From the NCBI GenBank assembly GCA_031254915.1, contig JAIRTL010000123.1, positions 1-64,000 of the forward strand: DNA of 64,000 nt. The letters are read 5' to 3'. Below, piece after piece: positions 1 through 8,540 of this stretch. The stretch is from Planctomycetota bacterium (GTDB lineage Bacteria > Planctomycetota > SZUA-567). A program made the position numbers and the translations under genes. Each line of letters begins with the position of its first letter. Position 1 is the stretch's first letter. Below the pieces are notes generated by a model. That model saw only the letters and a list, made by a program, of their open reading frames with translations, had not been told where the DNA came from and ran no database searches.

Positions 1-73
1 TGGGTTTGGATGCGCCTGAAAGTCGGAGACATGCGCGCGCCCGCGCACAATCGGCGGCTATGGAGGATGCGAC
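1..73. other. segment upstream of murE, possible end of a preceding gene
   Basis: This short stretch precedes murE. Two plus-strand frames are open from the window edge, one closing with TGA at 17-19 and one with TGA at 81-83, which would overlap the murE start. In dcw-type clusters the preceding gene is often ftsI, but too few residues are visible to identify it. The ribosome binding site of murE (GGAGG at about 62-66) lies here. Confidence 0.3.
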
Positions 74-1564
74 ATGCTGTTGAAGGAGATCGCGAGACAA
101 GTCGAAAACGCGGCGCTCGTCGGCGACGGCGGCGCGGAAATCCTCTCGATAGCTTCCGACAGTCGCGAAGCGGAGCCAGGTTGCCTTTTCGCCGCCATCC
201 CCGGTTCCGCGGACGACGGCTTGAAGTACGCCGCCGATGCGATCGAAAAGGGCGCGGCGGCAGTGTTGACTCGAACGGGAACGGGTGACGGTCTTTTAGT
301 GCCGCGCATCCTTGCGGACGATCCCCGACGCGCTCTCGGTGAAGCGGCCGACGCCTTTTACAACCATCCGTCGACAAGGCTCGCGCTCCTCGGCGTCACC
401 GGAACCAACGGGAAAACGACGACCGCCTATCTTCTGCGCCATCTGCTCAACTTGAACAGCCAGCGCTGCGGGATGTTGGGCACCATCGAATACGACGACG
501 GCCGCGAAGCCGTCCCGGCGCCTCTCACCACCCCCGACGCCGTCACCTTCACGAGATATCTCGCCGACATGGCGGAACACGGCTGCACGGCCGCCGCCGT
601 GGAGGTGTCGTCGCACGCCCTCGAACAACGGCGCGTCTGGCCGCACCGCTTCAAGGCGGCGGTTTTCACCAATCTCACCAGGGATCACCTCGATTACCAT
701 CCGGATATGGACGGGTATCTTGAAGCCAAGCGCATCCTCTTCCGCGAGCTTGACGAAAGCGCGGTCGCGGTCGTCAACCTCGACGACCCGCATGCCGCCA
801 GGGTGCGGGAAGAGGTGGTTGCGCGCTTCCTCGGATACTCTCTCGCGCCGGGCGCATCGGCGGCGGACGACGAAACGGCGGTGGAAATTCTTTCCTCCGA
901 TCTGAAGGGGCAAACCTTCCGGGCCGAAGGCGGGGGATTGTCTGGCGAATATTTCATTCCCCTTGTCGGAATGCACAACGTCCAGAACGCGGTCGGCGCG
1001 CTGCTGACGTTAACCGCCCTCGGCATCGACCGGGATGGCCTGCGCACCGCCTTGGCCGGCATGCCTGTGGTGGCGGGGAGGCTGGAACGCATCGCGTCGC
1101 CGGACGGAGTCACCGCCTTTGTCGACTATTCGCATACGGATGGCGCGCTCCGCTCCGCCCTGAGCGTTCTTCGTCCGCTTATGGGCATGGGCGGACTGAT
1201 CACCGTCTTCGGCTGCGGCGGCGACCGCGACCGGGGCAAGCGCCCCCTCATGGCGCGGGCGGCGGAAGAGGGTTCCGATTTGGTCGTCGTCACCTCCGAC
1301 AATCCGCGCACGGAGGATCCGCTCGCCATCATCGAGGAAGTAAAAACCGGCTTCAGCAACCTCGAACCGATACGGATCGAACCGGACCGCGCCAAGGCGG
1401 TCGACCTGGCGATCTCCCTGGCCCGACCGGGGGACGTCGTCCTGGTTGCGGGAAAGGGTCATGAAGACTATCAGATACTCGGCCACACGAAAATTCATCT
1501 TGACGACCGGGAGCTTGTCAGGGACGCTTTTCGCCGATACGGGCGCGAAGGGGAGACGGCATGA
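74..1564 (+). CDS. murE: UDP-N-acetylmuramoyl-L-alanyl-D-glutamate--2,6-diaminopimelate ligase
   Basis: This cytoplasmic Mur ligase adds the third residue of the peptidoglycan stem peptide, with ATP. The 496-residue length is normal. It has the N-terminal UDP-substrate domain, the ATP-binding loop GVTGTNGKTTT near residue 110, the central region with VEVSSHALEQ and TNLTRDHLDYH, and the C-terminal domain with GCGGDRDRGKR. The motif DNPRTEDP is the family signature for meso-diaminopimelate rather than lysine, which implies a DAP-type wall. The ATG is preceded by GGAGG at good spacing. The stop overlaps the murF start by four bases (ATGA), so the two are probably translationally coupled. Confidence 0.97.
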   Translation: MLLKEIARQVENAALVGDGGAEILSIASDSREAEPGCLFAAIPGSADDGLKYAADAIEKGAAAVLTRTGTGDGLLVPRILADDPRRALGEAADAFYNHPSTRLALLGVTGTNGKTTTAYLLRHLLNLNSQRCGMLGTIEYDDGREAVPAPLTTPDAVTFTRYLADMAEHGCTAAAVEVSSHALEQRRVWPHRFKAAVFTNLTRDHLDYHPDMDGYLEAKRILFRELDESAVAVVNLDDPHAARVREEVVARFLGYSLAPGASAADDETAVEILSSDLKGQTFRAEGGGLSGEYFIPLVGMHNVQNAVGALLTLTALGIDRDGLRTALAGMPVVAGRLERIASPDGVTAFVDYSHTDGALRSALSVLRPLMGMGGLITVFGCGGDRDRGKRPLMARAAEEGSDLVVVTSDNPRTEDPLAIIEEVKTGFSNLEPIRIEPDRAKAVDLAISLARPGDVVLVAGKGHEDYQILGHTKIHLDDRELVRDAFRRYGREGETA

Positions 1565-2928
1565 AACTGACGCTTGAGGAAATCGCCCGCTGGTGCAGAG
1601 GCTCTGTGCAGCCGCCCACGGCCAAGAACGTGACGGTAACCGGCATTTCCACGGATTCGCGCACCATCGAAGCCGGGCAATTGTTCATCGCCATCTCCGG
1701 CCTGAACGTGGACGGCCACAAATTCATTCGCCATGCCGCGGCGCAGGGCGCGCCGGCCGCTCTAGTCCGGAAGGCGGGATTCACCCCTCCCGGCATGCCG
1801 TTCATCAAGGTGCGCGACTCCCTGAAAGGGCTTGGCCAGATCGCCCACGGCTATCGTTGGCGGCCGCCGCTCATTCCCTGGGTCGGCGTAACCGGCTCCA
1901 ACGGAAAAACGACGACGCGCGAAATCCTCTCCCTCATCCTTCAGACGAAATGGAAGGTCCGCACTTCCAAACGCAACTGGAACAACTTCATCGGCCTTCC
2001 CCTTTCCATGCTGTCGGAACCTGACGGCGCCGGCGTCGCCGTAATGGAACTCGGCACCAATCATCCCGGGGAAATCGCACGCCTTCGGGAAATTCTCGTG
2101 CCGACGATAGGCATCGTCACTTCCACCGGTTCGTCCCACCTTGAGGGGTTCGGTTCGTCGCAGGCCGTAGCCAAGGAAAAGGCGGACATTTTCGGCTGGC
2201 TTCCGCAGGATGGACTGGCCGTCTATCCCGCCGACGACAGGAATGCCGACATTCTCGCGAGTGCGGTTCTCCATCGCGCTGCGACCTTCGCCCTGTCCGG
2301 GAAAGCCGACGCCGTGGCGGAAAACATCCGCCTGTCGGAAGCGGGATCGACCTTTTCGGTGAACGGCCTCGAAGTCCGCCTGCCCCTCCTGGGTAAGCAC
2401 AATGTGCGGAACTTCCTCGCCGCCGCGCTCGCGGCGCGTCACCTCGGCATCACCCTCGAGGAAGCGGCGACGGCCGCGCTCCACGTCAAGCCTGTGGCGG
2501 GCAGACAGCAGATCCAGCACGTCCCGGGTGGATTGAAAATCGTCAACGACACGTACAATTCCAACCCCGATTCCCTCAGAGCCGCCCTGGAAATATTCAT
2601 GGACCTGCCAAACGGCAGGAAAGTGGCGGTCGTCGGGGATATGCTTGAACTCGGGCCGGAAAGCAGGAAATTGCATCGCGAGGCCGGTTTGATCGCGGGT
2701 ATGGCCGGCATCGACGCGCTGCTGGCTTTCGGCACGGAGACGGTGGCGATGGCCGAGTCCGCGCAGTCCAACGCCCACATCATGGTCCGGCACTTCCCGT
2801 CGCAGAACTCCCTTCTCATGTACTTGAAAGACTACCTTCAACCGGGGGATTGGGTGCTCGTCAAGGGCTCCCGGGGCATGAAAATGGAAAACATTGTCAA
2901 CGAACTGCACGATTGGGAGCCGAAATAG
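1561..2928 (+). CDS. murF: UDP-N-acetylmuramoyl-tripeptide--D-alanyl-D-alanine ligase
   Basis: It joins D-Ala-D-Ala to the UDP-MurNAc-tripeptide, the last cytoplasmic ligation of the peptidoglycan precursor. The 455 residues match the family. The ATP loop GVTGSNGKTTTRE lies near residue 105, followed by the Mur ligase motifs MELGTNHPGEI, the substrate region NDTYNSNPDS and the C-terminal VVGDMLELG. It overlaps murE by four bases and is followed by mraY after about 50 bases. There are no anomalies in the core motifs. Identification against MurC, MurD and MurE rests on the NDTYNSNPDS and GDMLELG motifs, which are typical of MurF. Confidence 0.96.
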   Translation: MKLTLEEIARWCRGSVQPPTAKNVTVTGISTDSRTIEAGQLFIAISGLNVDGHKFIRHAAAQGAPAALVRKAGFTPPGMPFIKVRDSLKGLGQIAHGYRWRPPLIPWVGVTGSNGKTTTREILSLILQTKWKVRTSKRNWNNFIGLPLSMLSEPDGAGVAVMELGTNHPGEIARLREILVPTIGIVTSTGSSHLEGFGSSQAVAKEKADIFGWLPQDGLAVYPADDRNADILASAVLHRAATFALSGKADAVAENIRLSEAGSTFSVNGLEVRLPLLGKHNVRNFLAAALAARHLGITLEEAATAALHVKPVAGRQQIQHVPGGLKIVNDTYNSNPDSLRAALEIFMDLPNGRKVAVVGDMLELGPESRKLHREAGLIAGMAGIDALLAFGTETVAMAESAQSNAHIMVRHFPSQNSLLMYLKDYLQPGDWVLVKGSRGMKMENIVNELHDWEPK

Positions 2929-2978
2929 GTTCCGGCCGGAATCGCCAGGCGATTCCCCGCCATCCCCGGAGAAGAGTC

Positions 2979-4151
2979 TTGCTTCGCTACTTCGCCCTCG
3001 CCGAATGGTTCGGCCCGTTGCGTATCCTTGAGAGCATCACCGCCCGCGCCGCGCTTGCCGTGATCCTCGCCTTTCTCGTCGCGCTTGTGCTCGGTCCCGT
3101 TTTTATCAGACGGATGAAATTGCGAAAAGCGGTCGAGGATGTGGAAAAACCCGACGCCCTCCGCCTTCAGGAGTTGCACGACGTGAAAAAAGGCACGCCG
3201 ACGATGGGCGGACTGTTTCTTGTCGCCGCCGTGTCATTCACCGTGTTCCTGTGCTGCGACCCGGCGAATCCGCTCGTCTGGGTCGGCCAGTTCGTGTTCA
3301 TCGGCTTCGCCGCTCTCGGCTTTCTCGACGACTACTGGAAACTGCGGGGCTGGGGCAGAAAGGGGCTTATCAAGCGACACAAGCTTCTCGGCGAGGTCGG
3401 GCTCGCGCTCGCGACCGTCCTCCTCCTCTACATCGGCTCTGAACAGGGGTGGTTCGGCATGACCGCCGTTCCTGCGGGCGATCGCGAGGCGGATTTCGAA
3501 GCGGTCACGAACTCCCGCAACATCATCCCGCCGACGCGCCTCGTCATACCGTTCACCAAGTGGAGCGAAGTCAACCAGGATCTCGGCGTCGGGTATTGGC
3601 TGTTCGCCATGCTCATCATCGTCGCCTGTTCGAACGCGGTGAATCTCACGGACGGCCTTGACGGCCTTGCCTCCGGCTGCACCGGCATGGTTACAATGAC
3701 CTATGGTCTTCTCTGCTACCTGGTCGGCAACGCCATGACCTGCGCCTTCTTCCGCATCCCCATGGTTCCGGGCGTCGGGGAGCTGTCCATCTTCGGCGCC
3801 GCGCTCGCCGGCGGTTTGATGGGCTTCCTCTGGTTCAACGCCAATCCGGCGAGGGTATTCATGGGAGACACCGGAAGCCTCGCCCTCGGCGGCGTCATCG
3901 CGTTTCTCGCCATAGTCACCAAGCACGAACTGACCCTTATCGTCGCCGGAGGTATTTTCGTCTGGGAGGCGTTGTCCGTCATCCTCCAGGTGGGCAGCTT
4001 CCGCCTGTTCCATAAACGCCTGTTCAAAATCGCCCCGTTCCACCACCACCTCGAATACAGCGGCTGGAAAGAAAACCAGGTCGTCGTGAGATTGTGGATT
4101 GTCGGCGTCATCCTGTCGATAATGTCCTTAGGGCTGCTGAAAATGCATTGA
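2979..4151 (+). CDS. mraY: phospho-N-acetylmuramoyl-pentapeptide transferase
   Basis: This integral membrane enzyme makes lipid I from UDP-MurNAc-pentapeptide and undecaprenyl phosphate. The proposed start is TTG at 2979, giving MLRYFALAEWFG, which matches the usual MraY N terminus; a GGAGAAG sequence lies just upstream. The frame stays open back to 2850, but that stretch lies within the end of murF and does not look like MraY. The protein has 390 residues, slightly above the usual 360, with an extra segment after about residue 160. Diagnostic motifs are KKGTPTMGG, FLDDYWK, NLTDGLDGLASG, MGDTGSLALGG and PFHHHLEYSGW. In most dcw clusters murD follows, but here ftsW comes next. Confidence 0.95.
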   Translation: MLRYFALAEWFGPLRILESITARAALAVILAFLVALVLGPVFIRRMKLRKAVEDVEKPDALRLQELHDVKKGTPTMGGLFLVAAVSFTVFLCCDPANPLVWVGQFVFIGFAALGFLDDYWKLRGWGRKGLIKRHKLLGEVGLALATVLLLYIGSEQGWFGMTAVPAGDREADFEAVTNSRNIIPPTRLVIPFTKWSEVNQDLGVGYWLFAMLIIVACSNAVNLTDGLDGLASGCTGMVTMTYGLLCYLVGNAMTCAFFRIPMVPGVGELSIFGAALAGGLMGFLWFNANPARVFMGDTGSLALGGVIAFLAIVTKHELTLIVAGGIFVWEALSVILQVGSFRLFHKRLFKIAPFHHHLEYSGWKENQVVVRLWIVGVILSIMSLGLLKMH

Positions 4152-4191
4152 CGCATTTTCCCCCACGGGCATGCCCCGGGGAGAAGACAGA

Positions 4192-5400
4192 ATGACGGAG
4201 TTAACCCGCGAGGAAGCCCTTTTCGAAAAGGGATACCTCGCTTGGCAACGCACAAAACTGCTCATGGCCGTATTCGCCCTATCCGGGTTCGGCCTGGTCA
4301 TGGTCTATTCCGCGAGCGCCATACGTGCCGCCAGGGGCGGCGGCTGGGAGATGTCGTACGCGAGGAACCAGCTCTGGTGGCTTGCGGCGGCGGTCATCGC
4401 CATGACGGTCCTGAGCGCCACGCCGTACAGGATATGGCAAATGCTCTGGCTGCCCGTCCTCGGCGGTTCCTACCTCCTCCTCGCCCTCGTCCTGACGCCC
4501 CTCGGAACCAGGGTCAACGGCGCCAACCGCTGGTTCCGGATCGAGGGCATGAACGCGCAGCCTTCCGAACTGGCCAAAATCGCCATGGTGATGGCTGTTT
4601 CGGCGCTGCTGGTCAAAATGGCGCCGGACGGCAGGCCGCGCCTTTTCCGGCACGTGATTCCACTGTGCGGCCTCGTCGGAATCGCCGTTTGCCTGGTGGC
4701 GATCGAACCCGACTTCGGCACGGCGGCGCTTATCGGCGCGGCGCTTGTCGCGCTCATGCTCGCCGGCGGCGTGCGCGTCTGGCAGCTTCTTCTCCTGCTC
4801 CTTCCCGCCGTTCCCGCCGCACTCTGGTACGGCTACACCCGCTTCGACCATATCAGCCGCCGCATCGAGGACTGGATGGCCGGAGAAGCGTTCCACACCA
4901 ACGTCAGCAAGCTCGCGATCGGCAGCGGCGGCGTCTGGGGAATGGGGCTCGGGCAAGGTCCGGCCAAACTCGATTACCTCCCCGAGGCCCACACCGACTT
5001 TATCTTCGCCATGATCGGCCAGGAAACGGGCTTGATCGGAACCCTGTCGTTGATTACATTATTCGTCATCGTGGTCTGGCAGGGACTGTCCATCGCTCGA
5101 CACGCTCCGGACAGATTCGGGGCGCTTTTAGCTTTCGGCGTCACCGCCTTCATCGGCGGCCAGGCCGTTTTCAACATCGGCGTGGTCACAGGCATTCTGC
5201 CCCCCAAAGGCATCTCCCTGCCGTTTGTCTCGTTCGGCGGTTCCGGTTTGGTGGTGTTTTATTCGATGACCGGACTGGTGGTCAGCGTCACGCGGGGCGT
5301 CGTCGTCCCCGAGCAATCGCGGTTCACCGGACCGGTCGCGAAGTACCGGCCCAGGCCGGCGTTTTACGATTCGCCCGGGACGGAGGGCATAAGCGTATGA
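4192..5400 (+). CDS. ftsW: FtsW-type SEDS peptidoglycan glycosyltransferase
   Basis: This is a SEDS-family polytopic membrane protein that polymerises lipid II at the division septum together with a class B PBP. Starting at 4192, after the strong site GGGGAGAAG, gives 402 residues; an in-frame ATG at 4171 lies upstream of that site and is less likely. Visible SEDS motifs are LVMVYSASA near the N terminus, QPSELAKIA, EAHTDFIFAMIGQETGLIG and PPKGISLPFVSFGGSGL. Position inside the mur cluster supports FtsW rather than RodA. It overlaps murG by four bases (ATGA). Confidence 0.93.
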   Translation: MTELTREEALFEKGYLAWQRTKLLMAVFALSGFGLVMVYSASAIRAARGGGWEMSYARNQLWWLAAAVIAMTVLSATPYRIWQMLWLPVLGGSYLLLALVLTPLGTRVNGANRWFRIEGMNAQPSELAKIAMVMAVSALLVKMAPDGRPRLFRHVIPLCGLVGIAVCLVAIEPDFGTAALIGAALVALMLAGGVRVWQLLLLLLPAVPAALWYGYTRFDHISRRIEDWMAGEAFHTNVSKLAIGSGGVWGMGLGQGPAKLDYLPEAHTDFIFAMIGQETGLIGTLSLITLFVIVVWQGLSIARHAPDRFGALLAFGVTAFIGGQAVFNIGVVTGILPPKGISLPFVSFGGSGLVVFYSMTGLVVSVTRGVVVPEQSRFTGPVAKYRPRPAFYDSPGTEGISV

Positions 5401-6464
5401 AAATCTGGTTGGCTGGCGGCGGAACCGGCGGACACCTCCTGCCCGGTCTCGCCCTCGCCGAAGACATTCAACTCCTCGCCCAGGATGCGGAGATAGGCTT
5501 TCTCGGAACGAACGAGGGATTGGACCGGGAGCTTCTCTGGGGCACCGGGTACACCCTCAAGCTGCTCGCCGCCGGGCGCGGGTCGCCGCTGTCGTGGCGT
5601 CGGCCCCTGAACGCGCCGAAATTCGCCCTCGCCCTCGCGCAGGCGTATGGACTGTTCAGCAAGTCTCGCCCCGACCTCGTGGTCGCGCTGGGCGGATACG
5701 CCGCCGCGGCGCCCGGAATGGTGGCGCGCGTTCTCCGGATTCCCCTGGTCATACTCGAACAGAACACGGTTCCGGGGCGCGTCAACAGGCTGCTGTCCGG
5801 ATGGGCTCAACAGATCCACTCGCAATTCGAGGAGGCGCGGCAATACTTCCGAAACTCCCCGGCGACGTTCCATCACAGCGGTTCGCCGCTACGGATGCCG
5901 TTCCAGCGCCTGGCAGCCGAACCGCCGGTGCACGGCGATGCCATACTCGTCATGGGTGGCAGCCAGGGCGCCAAACGCCTCAATGAGATCGTCGCCGGTG
6001 CGGCGCGCCGCATCGTCGGCGAAACCGGCTGCGTGCTCATTCATGTCGCCGGCCCCGCCCACGAAAACTCCATCCGCGCAGCCTACGCGACGGTGGGCGT
6101 CGCGGCGGAGGTGTACGGTTTTCATAACCAGATGGACGAGTTGTACCGCCGCTCGCGCCTCGTCGTCGCCAGATCGGGAGCGGTCAGCCTGGCCGAGTTC
6201 GCCGCCGCCGGCCTGCCGGCGGTGCTGGTTCCCCTGCCCTCGGCGATGGACGACCATCAACGCCTGAACGCGCTTTCCCTCTCCCTTTCCGGCGCCGCCG
6301 TCTCCTACGAGGAGACGACGGCGTCGCCGGACACCTTCGCGCCGCTCGTCGTCTCGCTCTGGCGCGATGAAAAACGCCGAAGCGCCATGGCCTCTGCCAT
6401 GCGCGAGACCGCGAAACCGAGTTCGGGGCGCGAAATCGCGCAATCGATCCTCACCTTGATCTGA
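5397..6464 (+). CDS. murG: UDP-N-acetylglucosamine--undecaprenyl-pyrophosphoryl-MurNAc-pentapeptide transferase
   Basis: MurG is the peripheral inner-membrane GT-B glycosyltransferase that converts lipid I to lipid II. The 355-residue protein begins MKIWLAGGGTGGHLLPGLAL, with the glycine-rich GGGTGGH loop near residue 7. It has EQNTVPGRVNR in the N-terminal domain and GGSQGAKRLNE and RSGAVSLAEFAAAGLP in the C-terminal UDP-GlcNAc domain. The start codon overlaps the ftsW stop (ATGA at 5397). It is the last gene of this cell-wall cluster; a hairpin with T-rich tail lies about 80 bases downstream. murC, which often follows murG, is absent here. Confidence 0.95.
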   Translation: MKIWLAGGGTGGHLLPGLALAEDIQLLAQDAEIGFLGTNEGLDRELLWGTGYTLKLLAAGRGSPLSWRRPLNAPKFALALAQAYGLFSKSRPDLVVALGGYAAAAPGMVARVLRIPLVILEQNTVPGRVNRLLSGWAQQIHSQFEEARQYFRNSPATFHHSGSPLRMPFQRLAAEPPVHGDAILVMGGSQGAKRLNEIVAGAARRIVGETGCVLIHVAGPAHENSIRAAYATVGVAAEVYGFHNQMDELYRRSRLVVARSGAVSLAEFAAAGLPAVLVPLPSAMDDHQRLNALSLSLSGAAVSYEETTASPDTFAPLVVSLWRDEKRRSAMASAMRETAKPSSGREIAQSILTLI

Positions 6465-6542
6465 TACAGCTCAAGCGCCTCCCGCCAAACCTTTTTCGGC
6501 GGATTGTCGTTCTCCGGCGACGCAAAAGAGGTATAATGTCTT

Positions 6543-6576
6543 CGGAGCCCGTAAAGGCGGGCTCCGGTTTTCTTTT
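6543..6576 (+). terminator. intrinsic terminator after murG
   Basis: A perfect 9-bp stem (CGGAGCCCG at 6543-6551 and CGGGCTCCG at 6558-6566, loop TAAAGG) is followed by GTTTTCTTTT. This is the form of a Rho-independent terminator and would end the murE-murG transcript just before the ygiQ-type gene. Confidence 0.75.
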
Positions 6577-6590
6577 ACCAGGGGATATCG

Positions 6591-8540
6591 GTGCGACACC
6601 CGGAATTTTTGCCCATGACCCGCAAAGAGATGGACCGACTCGGCTGGGACGAGTTGGATGTGCTTCTTGTTTCCGGGGACGCGTATCTCGACAGCCATAT
6701 TCACGGTGCGGCCCTCCTCGGCCGTTGGCTCGTGGAACACGGATTCCGCACCGGCATCGTCGCCCAGCCGGATTGGACAACACCGGAAAGCCTTCTCGTC
6801 ATGGGAAAGCCGCGCGTCATGGTCGGCGTCACGGCCGGGGCGCTCGACTCCCTCGTGGCCCATTACACCGCTTTCAGAAGGAAGCGCGGCGACGACGCCT
6901 ATTCGCCCGGCGGCAAAACTGGCCTGAGGCCGAACCGCGCGAGTCTCGCGTACACCGGGCTTGTCCGGCGCGCCTTTCCGGGGATCCCGGTCGTTCTCGG
7001 CGGCGTCGAGGCGTCCATGCGCCGTGCCACGCATTATGATTTCTGGGACAACGGACTGCGCCGCTCGGCGCTGCTCGACGCCAAGCCGGACGTTCTTCTC
7101 TACGGCATGGCGGAGCGCTCGATCCTCGCCTTCGCGCGTTTGTTTTCCTCTGACGTTCAGCGCCGCAGGCCGGCGGAAGCGGCGGCGCGCGAGCGTCTGC
7201 CGGGTTCCGTCTACGCGGCTTCACCGGGCAGCGAACCGGAGGATGCGGAAAGCCTGCCCTCGCACGAGGCGATAGAGTCGGACGCGTCCCTGCTTATCAA
7301 AACCGCCCTCGCCTTCGAGCGCCAGATGCTGCATGGCGGCCCCGCGCTCATCCAGCGTTCCGCCAGCCGCACCGTGGTGTACGAGCCGCCGGAAGCGCCG
7401 CTGTCGACGGAGGAGATGGACCGGCTCTACGAGCTGCCGTTCGCCAGGCGCTCGCACCCGTCATACGCCGAGCCGATTCCGGCCGGGGAAATGATCAAGG
7501 AAAGCGTCCTTTCGCACCGTGGTTGCGCCGGCGGATGCAGCTTCTGCTCGATCGCGCTCCATCAGGGCCGCGCCATACAGTCGCGCGGCGCCCGGTCCAT
7601 CCTGCGCGAGGTGGAGGCGCTGGCGGCGGACAAGAACTGGAAGGGATCCATCTCCGACATCGGCGGTCCGAGCGCCAACATGTGGAACGCGCGCTGCGCC
7701 GGCGACGTGGGAAAATGCGCGCGCCAGAGTTGCCTGTTTCCAAAACGTTGCCGCCACTTCCGCCACGCCCAGAAGGACCAGGTCGAAATGCTCCGCGAAG
7801 TCGCCCGGGTTCCCGGCGTCAACCATGTTCGGGTCGCGAGCGGCGTGCGGCACGACCTCGCGCTTGAATGCGACGAATACCTCGCGGCGCTGGCGGGTGA
7901 ATTCACCGGCGGGCAGCTCAAAATCGCCCCAGAGCACGTCACGGAGCGCGTCCTCAAACTGATGCGCAAACCCGGCGGCAGGAGCGTCGACGACTTCATC
8001 AAAAAGTTCGCACAGCGCTCGGCCGAAGCAGGCAAGGAACAGTACGTCATTCCCTACCTGATGTCGGCGTTTCCCGGCACGACGGACGACGATATGCGCG
8101 AGCTTGGCGTCTGGCTGCGGAAGCACAACATGCGCCCGCGTCAGGTGCAGTGCTTCATTCCCACGCCGGGCACGGCGGCGTCCGCCATGTTCTACGCCGA
8201 AGTCGACCTAGACGGCAGGCCGATCCATGTCGCGCGCACCGACGCGCAACGGCTCAGGCAGCACCGCCTGCTTGCCCCGGAGGCGGAATCGACGCCGGGC
8301 GCGCGGCCTGAACGTACCGGCGGGCGGTGTACTGACAGGCGCGCCGTCGGCGGCTTTGACAAACCTGAACGCCGGTCCGGGAAAAACAGGAACAACGTTG
8401 ACGGTCCGCCGCGCGACGACAAGGGATTCGGCAATCCGCCGCGGAGTAAAGACGGCTTTAAGCGCGCCGACCGGGGCAAGCCCGGGTTCGGAGGAAAGCG
8501 CGGCCACGGACCTCGCGGTCGCGGCGGCGGCAAGCCATGA
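6591..8540 (+). CDS. YgiQ-family radical SAM protein
   Basis: This member of the YgiQ/UPF0313 family of radical SAM proteins has an unknown substrate. I chose the GTG at 6591 because the following residues, HPEFLPMTRKEMDRLGWDE, match the conserved start of the family; the ATG at 6615 would cut into it. The N-terminal domain is followed by the [4Fe-4S] motif C312-x3-C316-x2-C319 (CAGGCSFC) and the family stretch YVIPYLMSAFPGT. About 100 C-terminal residues are rich in Arg, Gly and Lys and look disordered, as is common in the family. It overlaps the ABC-F gene by four bases, suggesting co-translation. Confidence 0.88.
   Translation: MRHPEFLPMTRKEMDRLGWDELDVLLVSGDAYLDSHIHGAALLGRWLVEHGFRTGIVAQPDWTTPESLLVMGKPRVMVGVTAGALDSLVAHYTAFRRKRGDDAYSPGGKTGLRPNRASLAYTGLVRRAFPGIPVVLGGVEASMRRATHYDFWDNGLRRSALLDAKPDVLLYGMAERSILAFARLFSSDVQRRRPAEAAARERLPGSVYAASPGSEPEDAESLPSHEAIESDASLLIKTALAFERQMLHGGPALIQRSASRTVVYEPPEAPLSTEEMDRLYELPFARRSHPSYAEPIPAGEMIKESVLSHRGCAGGCSFCSIALHQGRAIQSRGARSILREVEALAADKNWKGSISDIGGPSANMWNARCAGDVGKCARQSCLFPKRCRHFRHAQKDQVEMLREVARVPGVNHVRVASGVRHDLALECDEYLAALAGEFTGGQLKIAPEHVTERVLKLMRKPGGRSVDDFIKKFAQRSAEAGKEQYVIPYLMSAFPGTTDDDMRELGVWLRKHNMRPRQVQCFIPTPGTAASAMFYAEVDLDGRPIHVARTDAQRLRQHRLLAPEAESTPGARPERTGGRCTDRRAVGGFDKPERRSGKNRNNVDGPPRDDKGFGNPPRSKDGFKRADRGKPGFGGKRGHGPRGRGGGKP

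Noticed and set aside
1762-2910. 382-codon minus-strand frame opposite murF
   Set aside because: MurF on the plus strand is complete with motifs. The opposite frame has no supporting feature.
4242-5396. Long plus-strand frame running through ftsW into murG
   Set aside because: Only the murG part (from 5397) is coding. The earlier part is an Arg-rich out-of-frame read of ftsW.
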